From Cloeon dipterum (taxonomy: Eukaryota > Arthropoda > Insecta > Ephemeroptera > Baetidae): 64,000 bases of DNA. Positions 48,148 to 60,800 of this stretch are shown here, piece after piece. Below the pieces are notes generated by a model that did no database searches, had not been told where the DNA came from, and saw nothing but the letters and a program-made list of their open reading frames with translations. Within the stretch, counting starts at the first letter, position 1, and the number at the start of each line of letters is the position of its first letter. The position numbers and the translations under genes are program-made. The stretch is taken from contig NC_088786.1 in the NCBI RefSeq assembly GCF_949628265.1, positions 5,580,001 to 5,644,000 of the forward strand, in the 5' to 3' direction.

Positions 48148-48201
48148 GTTTACTAGCGAGCTTGACTTTTGCGAAGAAAGAGGCCGCTGAATCCAGCAAA
48201 G

Positions 48202-49554
48202 TAGGGTTGGGAATATCAAAGTTGATATATCAAAAAATATCGATATTTCAAATATCATATCAAATATCAAGCCTGATATTTGATATATCATATCAGGCTG
48301 ATATTGATATCTAAGTCGGATATCAAGGTTGATATCAGTTGACATTTTTGACCGACAGATGGCATTTTTCATGCCGGTTTTCGCATAAAAGTTTAGGATC
48401 AAACTGTACTTTCCGTCCCCAAACATGGGCGTAACCGATATTGAAGTTTTCGCAATGCACAAAGGCGCGAAAAATGTCTCAGCTGATCGATCACAGATGA
48501 TCTATCAGCTGTGGTCAGCTTATAGTAGCTTTTGTGTTGAATGAAAATTAAATTAAATTGTTTGTAAACAATGGTCAGCAACGTCAGGTAGGTCAGGTTA
48601 AACCCTGACAACAATAAAGTCCACACACGCCAGCTGATCGGTCACAGATGACCTCTGTCAGCTGGCAGTACCACATTTACTTGCTGAATTAAAATGATAT
48701 GTAATAAATTGTTTGTAAACAATAAATGTTGATTTGAATGGTGAATAATTAAGAACTTATATTGTAACTAATCCAATCAAAATGTGTACAAATAACGCGA
48801 ATAATATTGCAAACATTGCTCTGCTGTTGGCATAGCCCCCAATAAATTACAAATTGAAATACTTAATACAAAACAGCTGCTACGGTTTAAGGTAATTTCA
48901 TTCTGATTTCTCTTATGTGTATCTATTAAACTCAATTATTTAATACCAGATGAAGGTTGAAGAGCACATATGATGTGGAGAAAAACACCCCAATATTTTA
49001 ATTTGAAGATAAATTGACGCTCTCACATTATCAGCTGATATTGTAAACATCAAACTTAAAAATTAATTTTAAATTGGCACAATTAAATTATAATATTTTA
49101 TTAATTACCTAATGATAGCTATTAATTAATTAATAAGACACCCATGTTGCGGGAAGGGGGGAAGGGAAAGCAGCCAGATGCAAATTTTGCCGCCATATGG
49201 TGGGAGCCGACACACCCCTTATCAAACATCAGTTTTAAAGGCGCGCAATATTTAAATTATTTGAATACTCATTCCATATGACTGCGGAAAACCGCCATTT
49301 TTCAAATGTTTTCTTATTTAACCGATATTTATGAAAAAATCGGTGAGAAATGCTTAAAAAATCGTTTTTTAAGCCTTAAAAATAGCCATAACCGGTTTCG
49401 GTTCGTCCGGCAGCCATTTTTTGATCTGGAAATATCATCGTTGATATATCAAATTCTGATATTTTTTCGCTGATATATCAGTGATATTGATATTTCAAAT
49501 ATCATATCAAATATCGATAATCGATATTGTTTTTTTCACAAAGTCCCAACCCTA
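48202..49554. mobile_element. hAT-type non-autonomous element, 1353 bp, with 8-bp target duplication
   Basis: Starts TAGGGTTGGGA and ends with its exact complement (11-bp terminal repeats). It is flanked by the exact direct repeat CAGCAAAG at 48194-48201 and 49555-49562. TAGGG.TGGG tips and 8-bp duplications are typical of hAT transposons. Both ends carry dense GATAT/ATATC arrays (48220-48330 and 49425-49530), which may be subterminal transposase-binding sites. The middle has an imperfect direct duplication: 48478-48570 and 48632-48727 share CAGCTGATCG and TTGTTTGTAAACAAT phrases. No transposase frame. It fills most of the 1.8 kb between LACTB and the ARL gene and must lie in the ARL promoter or 5' leader. 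Confidence 0.88.
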
Positions 49555-49562
49555 CAGCAAAG

Positions 49563-49990
49563 AATGAATTGCTTAATCAGCGCTTGCGCCACCACATACC
49601 ATGAATCAAAGTTACCGCGAGGGGAAAAGTAATTTTTGGTTTGGCTCCTCTTTCTTTATTTTGATATACATAATTTAATGGCCTAAAACGTTAAAAAAAT
49701 AGAAGCGTGAGATAATTTCAATGGCAGCTATTTATTCAAATTTAAATTTCAAATAACAATGCCAACAAGAAAATGAGCAAAAGAGATTTTTCTCTATAAT
49801 ACATTCAAACTCTTTAATTAATTTTCGATCTTTAAATTTGTCTCTAATTATAGCATAATTCATAAACGAACCTCATTTAATATTTTTATTTTTGGCCCAC
49901 AATGATAAATACACTCCAGACAAAATATTTTTCCTTATTAATTCACACAATCCACCCATCTTGCTGGACAAAAACGAAGATGAGACACAA
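49563..49990. other. 3' flank of LACTB
   Basis: AT-rich; the complement of AATAAA at 49885-49890 is a likely poly(A) signal for LACTB, 100 nt beyond its stop. No other feature. Confidence 0.55.
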
Positions 49991-51722
49991 TCACAAATAA
50001 TGCTCTTCGATTATTCGAGCGATATCGTCAGCAACCCCGGCCAGGCCGACATTCTGCATGTTCATCAAGATGGCCACGCAGATTCCTCTGGGCGGGGTAC
50101 TTCTGGAGCAGTCTTTGATATCCCTGTCCACGGGCTTGATCAGCAAAACGCTACTGGCCCCAACAGCGGCACCAGTGTGGAAGGCAGAGAAGGGCTGCAC
50201 GTCGCCGCCTCCAGTTGTCCCATACTCGGCCACAAAAGGCACCACCTGCCAGCCCAGTCCGTAACCATTTTCTCGGTACCTAACAAGAGTAAGTAAGCAA
50301 GCACAATTAAATTCAATCCATGGTTAAATTAAAATTGTTGTTGGTGGTTTCACCTTTGGCTCTTGTTCTTTTGCTTGGTCACTGGCACGACGGTCCACAT
50401 TTCACGGACCGTTTCAGGGTTGAGAAAGCCTGGCGGCAGACCAGGAACGCTAATTTTTTGATCTGTAGCGGACGTTTCAGTCATGCTTGGCTGCCACTGA
50501 TAGGAATAGAGCATTGCGTTGCCGAATTTGAGCAGGTCCCCTACTGTTGAGACGAAACCACCTCCAGCCCACTTGTACGAGTTGTCTGAGTAAGGGACAT
50601 TTGCAAGGCGGCCGTTTTTCTTGGTCAGGTAATAGCTGCCAAGTGAGATTAATTGATGAATAGTTCTACATCCACTTTGAACCTACTTTGCCCTGTTGTA
50701 AATAATTGGTTCTGGCTCGTCCAGCCTGGTTTTGTGCAAGCCTAATTGGCTGAAGAACTTCTTGGCGTGTTTCGTGAACTCTTCCTTGCTGGCGCCTTCC
50801 ACCACCGCACTAACCAGAGTCCAACCGTGAGTCGTGTAAAGGTATTCAGTTCCGGGCTTGGAAAGAAGTTCGTCCCCATCGAACAGTTTTAGAGCCTTCT
50901 CAACAGACTCAAACCTCTCCTTGTTGTACACCTCCTTCTCTCTGGTGCTCTTTTCCTTCTTGGACTCCGGCTCGGACAGCTCATTTTCCGACTGTTCCCC
51001 TTTTTTCACGTAATGCCTGATGCCTCCAATGTGACTAAGTATCATTCTTGTTGTAATGTCCACCTTGGGAAATCATTTTTTAATTCTGATCTTTTTAAAT
51101 CAAGAATTAAGCACCTTTTCGCCGTTGAAGGATTTTTTTGGGAAACTAGGCACGTACTCTTGGACCGGTTTGTCGATATCCAGTTTACCGTCCTGCCACA
51201 GTTTCGCCACCATGGCCATTGTCATGCTTTTGCTAATGCTGGCGATTCTCATCACGGTTTCTTCGTGGCACAATGTTCGCGTCTCAACATTCGCCAATCC
51301 AATTCCTACGTACAAAAGAGCATTAATTAAGGGTTTTACACGTAACATTTACAATTTCACATCAGAAAAAAAAAATTAAAATACATACCTAACCATTGAC
51401 GCAACAGATTTTCAGAGTTAATTTTGAATCATCTTTTTCCAAACATACCTTCTTTCCAAACGACTTTCCCGTCGACGCTGACTCCAATGACAACCCCAGG
51501 AGCGCCGACCTCGCATTTAATCTTCAAAAGAGCATCCCTGGCCTTTTCCTTGGCCAACTCCAATTTTCGACTGGCATTTTTTGACGGCGTTTTTTCGTAC
51601 GGCGAGGCGCAATCGGCAAAGACAGGCCGGAAATCGTTCCCTTTGGTGGGCTCACTGTAAAAGTTGGCAAGGACAGCGGCCGAACCGGCGGCCACCGTGA
51701 CTAGCAATCTCGTGTGGTTCAT
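49991..51722 (-). CDS. LACTB: Serine beta-lactamase-like protein LACTB, mitochondrial
   Basis: Five exons on the minus strand, 51722-51449, 51305-51115, 51063-50687, 50635-50354 and 50279-49991, join in frame to 470 residues (vertebrate LACTB ~550). The N terminus has a hydrophobic stretch consistent with mitochondrial import. Family landmarks in order: KCEVGAPGVVIGVSVDGK, the catalytic SISK (114-117, the SxxK of class C beta-lactamase/PBP folds), ILSHIGGIRHY, a charged K/E insert, YLYTTHGWTLVSAVVEGAS, DNSYKWAGGGF, HTG (about 409-411, equivalent to the KTG box) and PPRGICVAILMNMQNVGL. In mammals LACTB is an intermembrane-space filament-forming protease-like protein influencing lipid metabolism. 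All catalytic motifs are intact. The N-terminal region is shorter than in vertebrates. Confidence 0.95.
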
Positions 51723-52370
51723 CTCTCGACTGGGGATATCTCAAATTTCCATTTCTCCATAAAAGTCACAAGATGACGGTGTGAAACCGTGAGTGTGAAA
51801 GCTGCTGGTTAAGAAGAACGCGACAACGCGAACGCGTCTTGTCTGTAAACAAATATCAGCTGACTTCGTATGTTCTTATTCTATTTTATGCCAAAGTAGT
51901 TCTTCTTTTTGCCACCGCAAGTAGTGACGAACTTTAAAGCACTGCCGCGCTGCTATAAGAATTTTTTCGCAATATGAAGAAAATTATAAATTTTATTTAA
52001 TTGAGCTTGAGCATCGCATAATTTGTACATTATTAACGTATTAATTTTCTGGCATTTTAATTTTCTATTTTATTCTTCAAATAATACAAAACTTAAAGCA
52101 TTAGTTAAAATTATAATTTTTCTAGGCTGATCGAAGTTTATTCAAAATTAAATTGCAATCATTGCAAGTTAGATGGAATTGGAATTGATTATCAATAATC
52201 CAGCATTAAAAACATACATTTTGTATTTTTTTAATTTTTCACTAATTTTCTGTTCTGTAGAAAAAATTTAAATTAATAAAAAATATTCAAAACAATTAAA
52301 AAAAGTTGGAAATTTAACGCCAAATAACACTCAGTCACAAGAAGTAGTCCTTAATTATTTTCAAGAGGAT
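51723..52370. other. LACTB upstream region
   Basis: 5' flank of LACTB; GC-moderate for ~130 bp, then very AT-rich up to the palindromic element. No gene seen. Confidence 0.5.
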
Positions 52371-54060
52371 CATAGTGTGTTTTCGGGAGACTTTTAAGGG
52401 TAATTGTCAATTTTACCGACTTTATTTCTCCATCCTGAATTTTACATATGTTGTTAGGGGTGTTTCATAGTGTGTAACCTGAAATTTTGAGCAAAAAATT
52501 CGGGGGCTTTTTTGGGAAATCACGATTTTCGAAAACGGAAAATTTCACAGAGTAAATCCGAAATATCAAGGTATCTTCGGTCCAGATTGGAATTTCGATG
52601 TGGTTTTTTCACCTCCACACGTAACTTTTTGAGTAGAACAAATTTGCCATTGGTCAAAAATTTGTAAGTCAAAGGTCAAGGTCACAAATTTGCGTGCAAA
52701 ATGTTCAATTAAAAATATCGCAAAATACGCCCCCTCGGATTTTTTTCATGAAAACGTAAAAAATGTAGCCCTGAATTTGTAGAATCGAATAGTGAAGAGA
52801 AATCGATGGAGACTCTGATAGATCGCGAGATATTTTGAATTTAAGGATTCGTGTGTCGCGCGTCCGGCACGACGACAATATCATCCGGCGATTTTACTTT
52901 CGTAATTTACGTCGAAATTTTATATGTAACCCACATGTTATGCATATGATTACCTAGAAAAATAAGCGAGCTTTCCAGTGGTGTGCTTACATTTTGTTTT
53001 GGTTTCAAACGTCTCAAGAAATAGCGGCGCGCGAAAAGAAAATACAGATTTTTCAAATATTGATTTTTTTACAAATCTCAAATCTCGGGTTCTAACCATC
53101 AGAATTGCAAAAACTACCCACCGTTGGACTCGTCTCGACCTTCCCTGACCAGCTGAAAGGTTTAGGGGTGTTTACCCTCCACCCCTAACTGTAAGATGCT
53201 ACATTTTTTGGTTTTTTTCTTGGGGGTTGAAGTTCAGCAACTTAGGGGTGGAGGGTAAACACCCCTAAACCTTTCAGCTGGTCAGGGAAGGTCGAGACGA
53301 GTCCAACGGTGGGTAGTTTTTGCAATTCTGATGGTTAGAACCCGAGATTTGAGATTTGTAAAAATGTCAATATTTGAAAAATCTATATTTTCTTTTCGCG
53401 CGCCGCTATTTCTTGAGAAGTTTGAAACCAAAACAAAATGTAAGCACACCACTGGAAAGCTCGTTTATTTTTCTAGGTAATCATATGCATAACATGTGGG
53501 TTACATATCAACTTTCGACGTAAATTACGAAAGTAAAATCGCCGGATGATATTGTCGTCGTGCCGGACGCGTGACACGAATCCTTAAATTCAAAATATCT
53601 CACGATCTATCAGAGTCTCCATCGATTTCTCTTCACCATTCGATTCTAAAAATTCAGGGCTACATTTTTTACGTTTTCATGAAAAAATCTTAGGGGGCGT
53701 ATTTTGCGATATTTTTAATTGAACATTTTGCACGCGAATTTGTGACCTTGACCTTTGACCTACAAATTTTTGAACAGTGGCAAATTTGTTCTACTGAAAA
53801 AGATACGTGTGGAGGTGAAAAAACCACATCGAAATTCCAATCTGAATCGAAGATACCTTGATATTTCGGATTTACTATGTGAAATTTTCCGTTTTCGAAA
53901 ATCGTGATTTCCCAAAAAAAGCCCCCGAATTTTTTGCTCAAAATTTCAGGTTACACCACACTATGAAACACCCCTAACAACATATGTAAAATTCAGGATG
54001 GAGAAATAAAGTCGGTAAAATTGACAATTACCCTTAAAAGTCTCCTGAACACACACCATA
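52371..54060. mobile_element. Giant foldback element: 1.69-kb palindrome
   Basis: Left arm 52371-53188 and right arm 53242-54060 are inverted copies of ~819 bp each, differing by scattered substitutions (a few per cent by eye) and little net length change, around a 53-bp spacer (53189-53241). The outer tips read CATAGTGTG and its near complement; the same phrase recurs inside at about 52466 and 53955. No target duplication could be assigned with confidence and there is no transposase frame, so the class is open (foldback or very long TIR element). It lies between LACTB and the last exon of the Rh gene, about 190 bp from the latter's stop. Overlapping short frames inside are shadows of the repeat. 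Confidence 0.85.
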
Positions 54061-54118
54061 ATGAAACAAACTCGTCGTTTTCTCTGTTTTGGTATGTACA
54101 GGAAGAGATTCAACCATT

Positions 54119-54124
54119 TTTATT
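54119..54124 (-). promoter_or_regulatory. Poly(A) signal for Rh isoform with distal last exon
   Basis: AATAAA on the minus strand, about 125 nt beyond the stop of terminal exon 8b and just outside the palindromic element. Confidence 0.5.
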
Positions 54125-54247
54125 TCGAGCGGCCAACAGAAACACACACACACACTCAGAAAATTTATATATATCGACGCTGGTCCGTCTGTCTTGGGGG
54201 TGCGGAATGTACATTGGGGGTGGGTTCGAGATCGAAGGGTGCAGTTG

Positions 54248-54432
54248 TCAGCACTTGGAGTCACGCGATTCCTTGCGCGTGAACGCCGGGTTCAAGTGCG
54301 CTTCGGCCGCGGCGCCAGCGGCGCCGCTAACGCCCGAATCGGGCTCGTCGATGGGCACTTCCCAGAAGTGGGCGTCGTCGAAGAATCGGTCGTTCGGCAC
54401 CTGGCCCATCCACTCGGCGCTCAAGAGGAATC
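54248..54432 (-). CDS. Rh ammonium transporter, alternative terminal exon 8b
   Basis: Begins after an acceptor ending caaag and takes the same phase (one base carried from exon 7) as exon 8a. It encodes 60 further residues after the junction residue: a hydrophobic start, then RFFDDAHFWEVP, an alanine-rich stretch and a basic/serine end (KESRDSKC) before TGA. Joining exon 7 to this exon gives a 437-residue protein. Because 8a also has its own stop, the two exons must be mutually exclusive ends of the transcript. It has its own poly(A) signal at 54119. Confidence 0.75.
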
Positions 54433-54648
54433 CTTTGAAAGCGAGGAGGGAAGAGAGAAAAATTCAAAATCATAAAATGGAAGAAATTATCAAAAATAAG
54501 GAGGTATATAAAATTAAAATAAATTAATAAGCGAGGAAAGTGGAACAGGAAATGAGGCTTTTGAGGAGATTGAGACTATAATGTCTCGACTTGTGCGTTT
54601 CAGCTAAGATAAATATATTCTCTAGAGAAAAAGGAAAAACATATATTT

Positions 54649-54654
54649 TTTATT
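54649..54654 (-). promoter_or_regulatory. Poly(A) signal for Rh isoform with proximal last exon
   Basis: AATAAA on the minus strand about 200 nt beyond the stop of terminal exon 8a, located between 8a and 8b, as expected for alternative last exons. Confidence 0.5.
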
Positions 54655-54851
54655 ATTTACTTCGCAATTAATGAGGCAATTATCTAGAGATCGCTGTATG
54701 TAACTTAAAAAAATGAATATAGCTCACCATATTTTTTAATAATTTAAAATAAAATATTATCTAAACCGCATTTTTCTTGCTTCAGAAAATTAGCAGAGAT
54801 ATCGACCGAAAAAAACATTGATTTTTAAGATGGAAAAGTAGAATAATAAAA

Positions 54852-57800
54852 TCAGGTCGTATCGAGATGTGCGGGTTCGACTTTAGCAGATTTGGTCAGG
54901 GTAAAAACGGGGAGGAAGGGGGCCCCCGAGGGTCGAGGGGTGTCCCCGAAGGTGAGGGTGGCGGAGGTGGGGGCGGAGACGAGGGGCAGCTCCCAGAAGG
55001 GCTCGTCATCGAAGTAGACAGGTGGATTTCCGACCAACACCATCAACATGCCTATTAAACACCACAGAATGGCGCACAAAATTCAAATTAAACATTAATC
55101 ATTTTTACAATTATCAAGTACCGTAACTAATGAAATTATTGAAATTATCTGTGGAAAGAAAACCTAAATTTTCAATACTGAATCTTGTAAAGTTATAAAT
55201 ATTTGAAGCTTATAAATTAAAAGAAAACAATAATAATTAAATAAATAAAAATTATAAGAAATTTTGAAAAAAGTCGGCAAAATAGCCAAAATAAATTATT
55301 TATTTTTGTCATTAAAATATGATTTTTTAATTAAATGAGGTAAAATTTAGCGTTTTTGCTCTGACTAAACCTTTCTGATAATTTAATCAAAAACCTTTCT
55401 AATAAAATGCATTTAAAAAATAGAAATGCAGCGTAATACTGTTTTTTACAGACCAATTTGTGATGTTTTCAATTCAAACAATAAAGAAAAATAAAACTCG
55501 TAGACCTAGCTTACTGTATTATCAATTCTAAGCAATTTTTAACCAAAATATATCGAAAATAAATACCTGTGAGGAGTCCTCCAATGACAGCGACGACAAA
55601 TGTCACGAGCAGCGCGATGAGCTGGAAGCCGGCCTGTCGGAGGGCGCTTCTGTTGTCGCCGGGCTCGAGGAACATGAGCACCTCGTTGACGTCAGTCAGG
55701 GCGCTGGTGTTGTTCATCGGCGCCCTGGCCGGAAACTGCAGGAACAGGCTCTCGCCGTACTCCTTCTCGGAGGCCAGCGCTGCCATCAGCGCGCCCACGA
55801 AGCCCGCCAGCACCCCCGGCATTCCGTGCAAATTGTGCACGCCGCACGTGTCGTGCAGCTTCAGCGCTCGGTGCAAGGCTGGCTGCAAAATAAATATAAA
55901 CTCATAAAATTTCTTTTAAACACAAGTAGAATCAGAAATAAATTTCATAAATTTTAACCCTGAAAATTGGAGGGAATTATTATTTTAGCCTTTTTATTAA
56001 TGGAGCTTTACACTGATAAATTGCAGGTCCAACTCAGCAGAAATCATGTATTAGTTTTGGGTTTACAACGTATACACAAAGTTATTTTATTTTTTAATAA
56101 GAAAAAAATTATGAAAATAATTCTATTAAGAAATTTTCACCTTTTTTAGTATCTCTAAAGGGGTATGTGAAATTTTAGAAATTCCACGTTTTTTTTATCT
56201 GTTTTCTATACCTGAATGTATTTGTATCCGATGACTGAAAGAGTTCCCGCCGCAATTCCGACCGCCACCGCGCCGTACGGGTAGAGCATCATGTCCGCCG
56301 CGGTGCCCACGGCCACGCCGCCCGCCAACGTCGAATTTTGAATGTGCACCTGCAATAGAAAATTTATAAGTACATTTCTGTGATTTCATTTTAGCTATAA
56401 ATTGGTATTATTTTAGGTACTTTAGGAGAAATGAATATTAATCTAATTTTTAATCCCGCGGCTATTCTAAAAGACGGGGGAGAGAGCAATTTGAAAATTA
56501 AATATTTTATGTTAAAAGCAATTAACAGAAATAAATTCACGTCTATGTGTTCAACCTAAATAAAAAATTATAATTAAGTTTAACTAAAAAAATAAATTGA
56601 GATTATTTTTAGAGGTTAAAATTGCTTACAAAAAATGTGAAATACTTTAGGACCGGATAAGATCAGCAAAACTCTCAAGAAAAAATTTAATCTTGCATTT
56701 CAGTTTTCTGATAAGAAGAATAATTATATAAGCCTGAGACCATGTTGAATTTGTTGTCGTTGGCGACGAGTGAGGAGACGGCGAACGCGGTGACGCAGCA
56801 CGCGGACAGCGAGAAGTACGTGTTGATGACGGCGCGGTACTGGTTGTCGCCCGTAACCAGGGCGGCGTTGAACGACGGCCAGAACACCCACAGAAACAGT
56901 GTACCTGAAATACAAATTCAATCTAGAGTTTATGATGGAGGCGAAAATTAAAAAAAAAAACAAATGGGGATTTCATTATTTGGGAAATTGATTGACTTCA
57001 TGTTTTATTGTTAGAAATAACAATTCTAACAATTTTGAGGACATTTTGAAATTCATGCAGAGCTTTTTCCAAAATTTCAGATTTTTTATAATTATTCCTG
57101 CTCTCAGCTGATTAAAAAAAATCCAAACTTCCTCTTTCAAGCCCTATATTTTAATGGTGAAAAAAATATCTACGGGTCAGCAACCTTCTTCTGAGAGACC
57201 GTTATTATAGAATTAGATTGGTTGGAGGAAATTTGGTTACCTACTGAGGACCTGAGGAGACAATTTATTTGAACTACGCAGGAACTAAATGGTTTATTTA
57301 CATTTTATTTAAATGAGTATGACCTTGCGAAACTGGTTTTGTCTCCACAGATATTTTAGGGAGGGTCCTTTTAAAAACAAAAACACTCTTAAAAGCAAAC
57401 CAGTTCTAAAAGTACAATTTTCTGATCCGCTCTCTATGATTTGTTTCCTCTAAAAGATAGTTAAAAGAGCCAACCTGTTTCCAATCTGTAAAATCACTTT
57501 CTAAAAATATAAATAGCCAAGCTGAATACTGTAACAAATTTAAATAAAGTTAAAAATCATCCAATTTGTAATTTTCTGAAAACCATTTGCTTATAAATCG
57601 CTAAAAATAAAAAAAACGCTATGATTTTCCTCCTAAAACTCGTCAAGGAGAATCGTTTGAGACCAAGAGGGCCTGGTTCAGGGCTCAAAATAGAATTTGG
57701 AAATGTCTTAAATCAAGTTTTCTGCACTTAAAAATTAGTAACTTGGGCTCCTAAAAATCCGAAAGAGCTTCATTTATTTAGAAACGCATAAAATAGGCCC

Positions 57801-60800
57801 CCATGCAGCCGTCCTAGCCAACCCTCTCCACCTCCAGCTGCCGCCCCCAGGCGCGTACACCACAAAACACCTTTAGATTTTTTTTTTAATTTCCCTTTGT
57901 GTCTGCAAAATAGTCCCCTACTCAAATTTCTCAGATTTTTTGAAAAAGTCCCAAATGTTAAGACCACAAATGAACAATCTCTGCAGTATTAGACATGTCA
58001 AATTCATTTTAAGATTTTTTTAAATTTTAATTAAAATTATTTGGTGCTTTTTTAAAACAAGGTTCTAAATAAGAGTAATGATAATTATTACCTATCATTG
58101 CGAAGAGGTCCGAGTGGTACTCTGCGGCCTCGTTGCTGAAATCAGGGTTGTCCTTCCTGCGGAGTGCCAGGCTGACTGCCAGTCCAAAGTAGGCACCGAA
58201 CACGTGCACGTACATGGAGCCGCCAGCGTCCACGGCCTTGGCATGGAACGGACAAACAAAATAAATAAATAAATTTGCGGAACTGAGCAATTTTTGGTCA
58301 CCTTGAGGACGTTCATGCCGAACCACTCGTTGGTGGCGAACAAGGCGATTTCGATAAGAGACATTACGATCAACTGCAGCGGCGTCGTCTTGCCGATTAC
58401 GGCGCCGAGCGAGATGATCACGGCCACGGTCGCAAAGTCCGCACCCAGCATGCTGAAAGTATTGAACAATAATTTGTTTAAGAGATTAGTTTTTTTCTAT
58501 GTAAAATTTATTTTTGGGTTTTAATGTAAAAAAAAGGGAATGATTCTTCAAAACCCCATAAAATCCTTATTTCAACAAAGAGTTTTCTAAAAACATTTTA
58601 TACACCGTTGGATATGGCCAAGCACATTAAATTTCGGAGGAAAACATTGAAATTTGAAGATTTACTGCAGAAAATGCCCTTTGATTTTTTTTAAAATAAA
58701 TTTCAATTTGTTTATGATGATTTTTAAAGCAAAAAATAAATGTAAAAATCTGTCTTGTTGCTTTCATACGCAGTGCACATGTCATGAATAATAAGATCTC
58801 TGGTTTAAAATGTATCCAGATCAAGCCAAGCAATATGATGAAAAATGCAAACGTTCATGTCACCTCGGTATTTGTTCCGAGAATTGCGATCATTTCATTG
58901 ATGCACGTAGTGCCCAAAGGAAAACGAACTTAACACGTGTCCGAGATCGCGCTGTTTGATTCACCTTCTCCTGGCACGCAAAAACAATTATTTTTGTCGG
59001 GTCTACGGGTTGTAAGCCACGCATGTGCAAAGAGAAATTTTCAAGAATTTATTTTAATTGTGAGAGCCGTTATGTACATATAGTCGACTGAAACGAAAAT
59101 TGCGCATCAGGCAGGCTGCTTGATTTGCAAATAAGAAGCACGAACTCATTGTTTTTTATTTAAAAATAATAACGGTTTCGTGAATGAATTTAATTTCAAA
59201 CTGTTTTGTGGGTTGGTCAAGGGCATAAAAAGCACAGCATTTTTCAAAAGAGCCCGATTTTTAAATTGTAAAAACTCCACTCCAGACGTTTTTAGCCTGA
59301 TTGTTTATGCTCTCTATAAATTGGCTATGTCAAAACTCAACGATTTGGCGGCCTTTCAATTCTACAATTTATTTCCGCAAGAAAAAAGATTTAGGCGATT
59401 GTAATTTGCTTCATAATTAACCATTCGTGCAGCTGTTTCCTTTTCTTCTCCAAATCGCTGCAACTAATTGACCAATTTAATTCTAGGTCTTGCGATTTTA
59501 CCTTGTGATGCCGACGTTGATGCGTCCGTTGTCCATCTCGAAGAAGCCGCGCGCCAGGATGGCCCACTGCAGGCTCAGCGCCGACACCAGGAAGTTGAAG
59601 CCGACCGCACTGTAGCCGTACTTCTTCAGAAAGGTCATCAAAAAGCCCACGCCCACGAACACCATTACGTGCACGTCCTGGAACACTGCACAGAACATTT
59701 CTTGTTTAAAAAATATAATCAGAAAATTATTTACTCAGAAGAAAGGTTTTTTTTGTTACGCCGAAACTAAATCGTGTAGAAATTAGGCTGCAATAAAATA
59801 GTCAGTTTCATTTTAATTTTTAATTTAATATATATACTCTGCAATGGGTAAAATTTGAATCAGGATTGAGGAAAATTTCAAATTTCGTCAAATTTCTCAA
59901 AATATGTATTAAATTATATTTTGCTTGATTTCGATTCCTCTAAAACGGTGTGCGAATTTATAAGCTAAACTACTCTCTGGCTAAATAATTAAGGCATTTT
60001 AATAAAGAGATATTACAAATTTTGGAGCTGATTTTCTCAGGAAATTAAATCGGTGCTTTGGGAGTAATAAAACTCTTTTTTAAACAATAAAATGTGAAAA
60101 TCTGTCGATAAAAATGACTCAACACAGCAATAAAACAATTCTCTGTCACTGCTTTGATAGTAAATTTGAATAAGAGTAGGGAAAGTATATCTGGTGCGTT
60201 GTCAAACAAATTTTATTCTCTGCTTTACAATTGCAAAGCAGTTTATTTTGATTTGAAATTATTTTCCAGCCACGGCATACATATTTTCCGCTCAGCTGCT
60301 CAACCTCGCTGCGTATTTGATGCAAACGTATCACGACCGGAAACTGAATCACAACGCGGCACCGACTAAAAATATATATTCCACTGCGCGTGTACTATTT
60401 TACTTATTCTAGGTTGAAAAATCTAACTTAAATTAATAGAAAATAGAGCATAGATTTTTTTACCAATTCAATTACATATAATTGAAATAAAAATTAAGTA
60501 TATAGTTTTTATTAGATATAATTTGGATTTTCTATAAAAAAGAAAGAACTGCTCCGTTAATCTTAAAATTTGGGGCATAGGTTTTTACGGATTCGTGCTT
60601 TTTTTAATTTTCTGTCGTAGTTTGCTGTGTATAAAATATTGTATGAGAATTTTTAAATTCGTGTGATTTACAAATTAAATTTATTCTTATTTTATTTCAT
60701 TTATTTCGTTGTATAATTTTAAATTCTCCAGTACGAAAAAGTGACATCTAAATATTGAGAGAGATAATAAGTGAGCGTTTAAGTGAATACATGTTTTGGA

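Noticed and set aside
52371-54060. Assigning the palindrome to Tc1/mariner because of TA near the tips
   Set aside because: The TA dinucleotides are not at equivalent positions in the two tips and the termini do not match a known mariner end.
54145-54160. CA-repeat microsatellite (also near 29070 and 10080)
   Set aside because: Very short, ordinary simple repeats.
54021-54527. 168-codon plus-strand frame covering the Rh 8b exon
   Set aside because: It is the complement of the minus-strand terminal exon, which has the correct phase, acceptor and the FWEVP tail motif.
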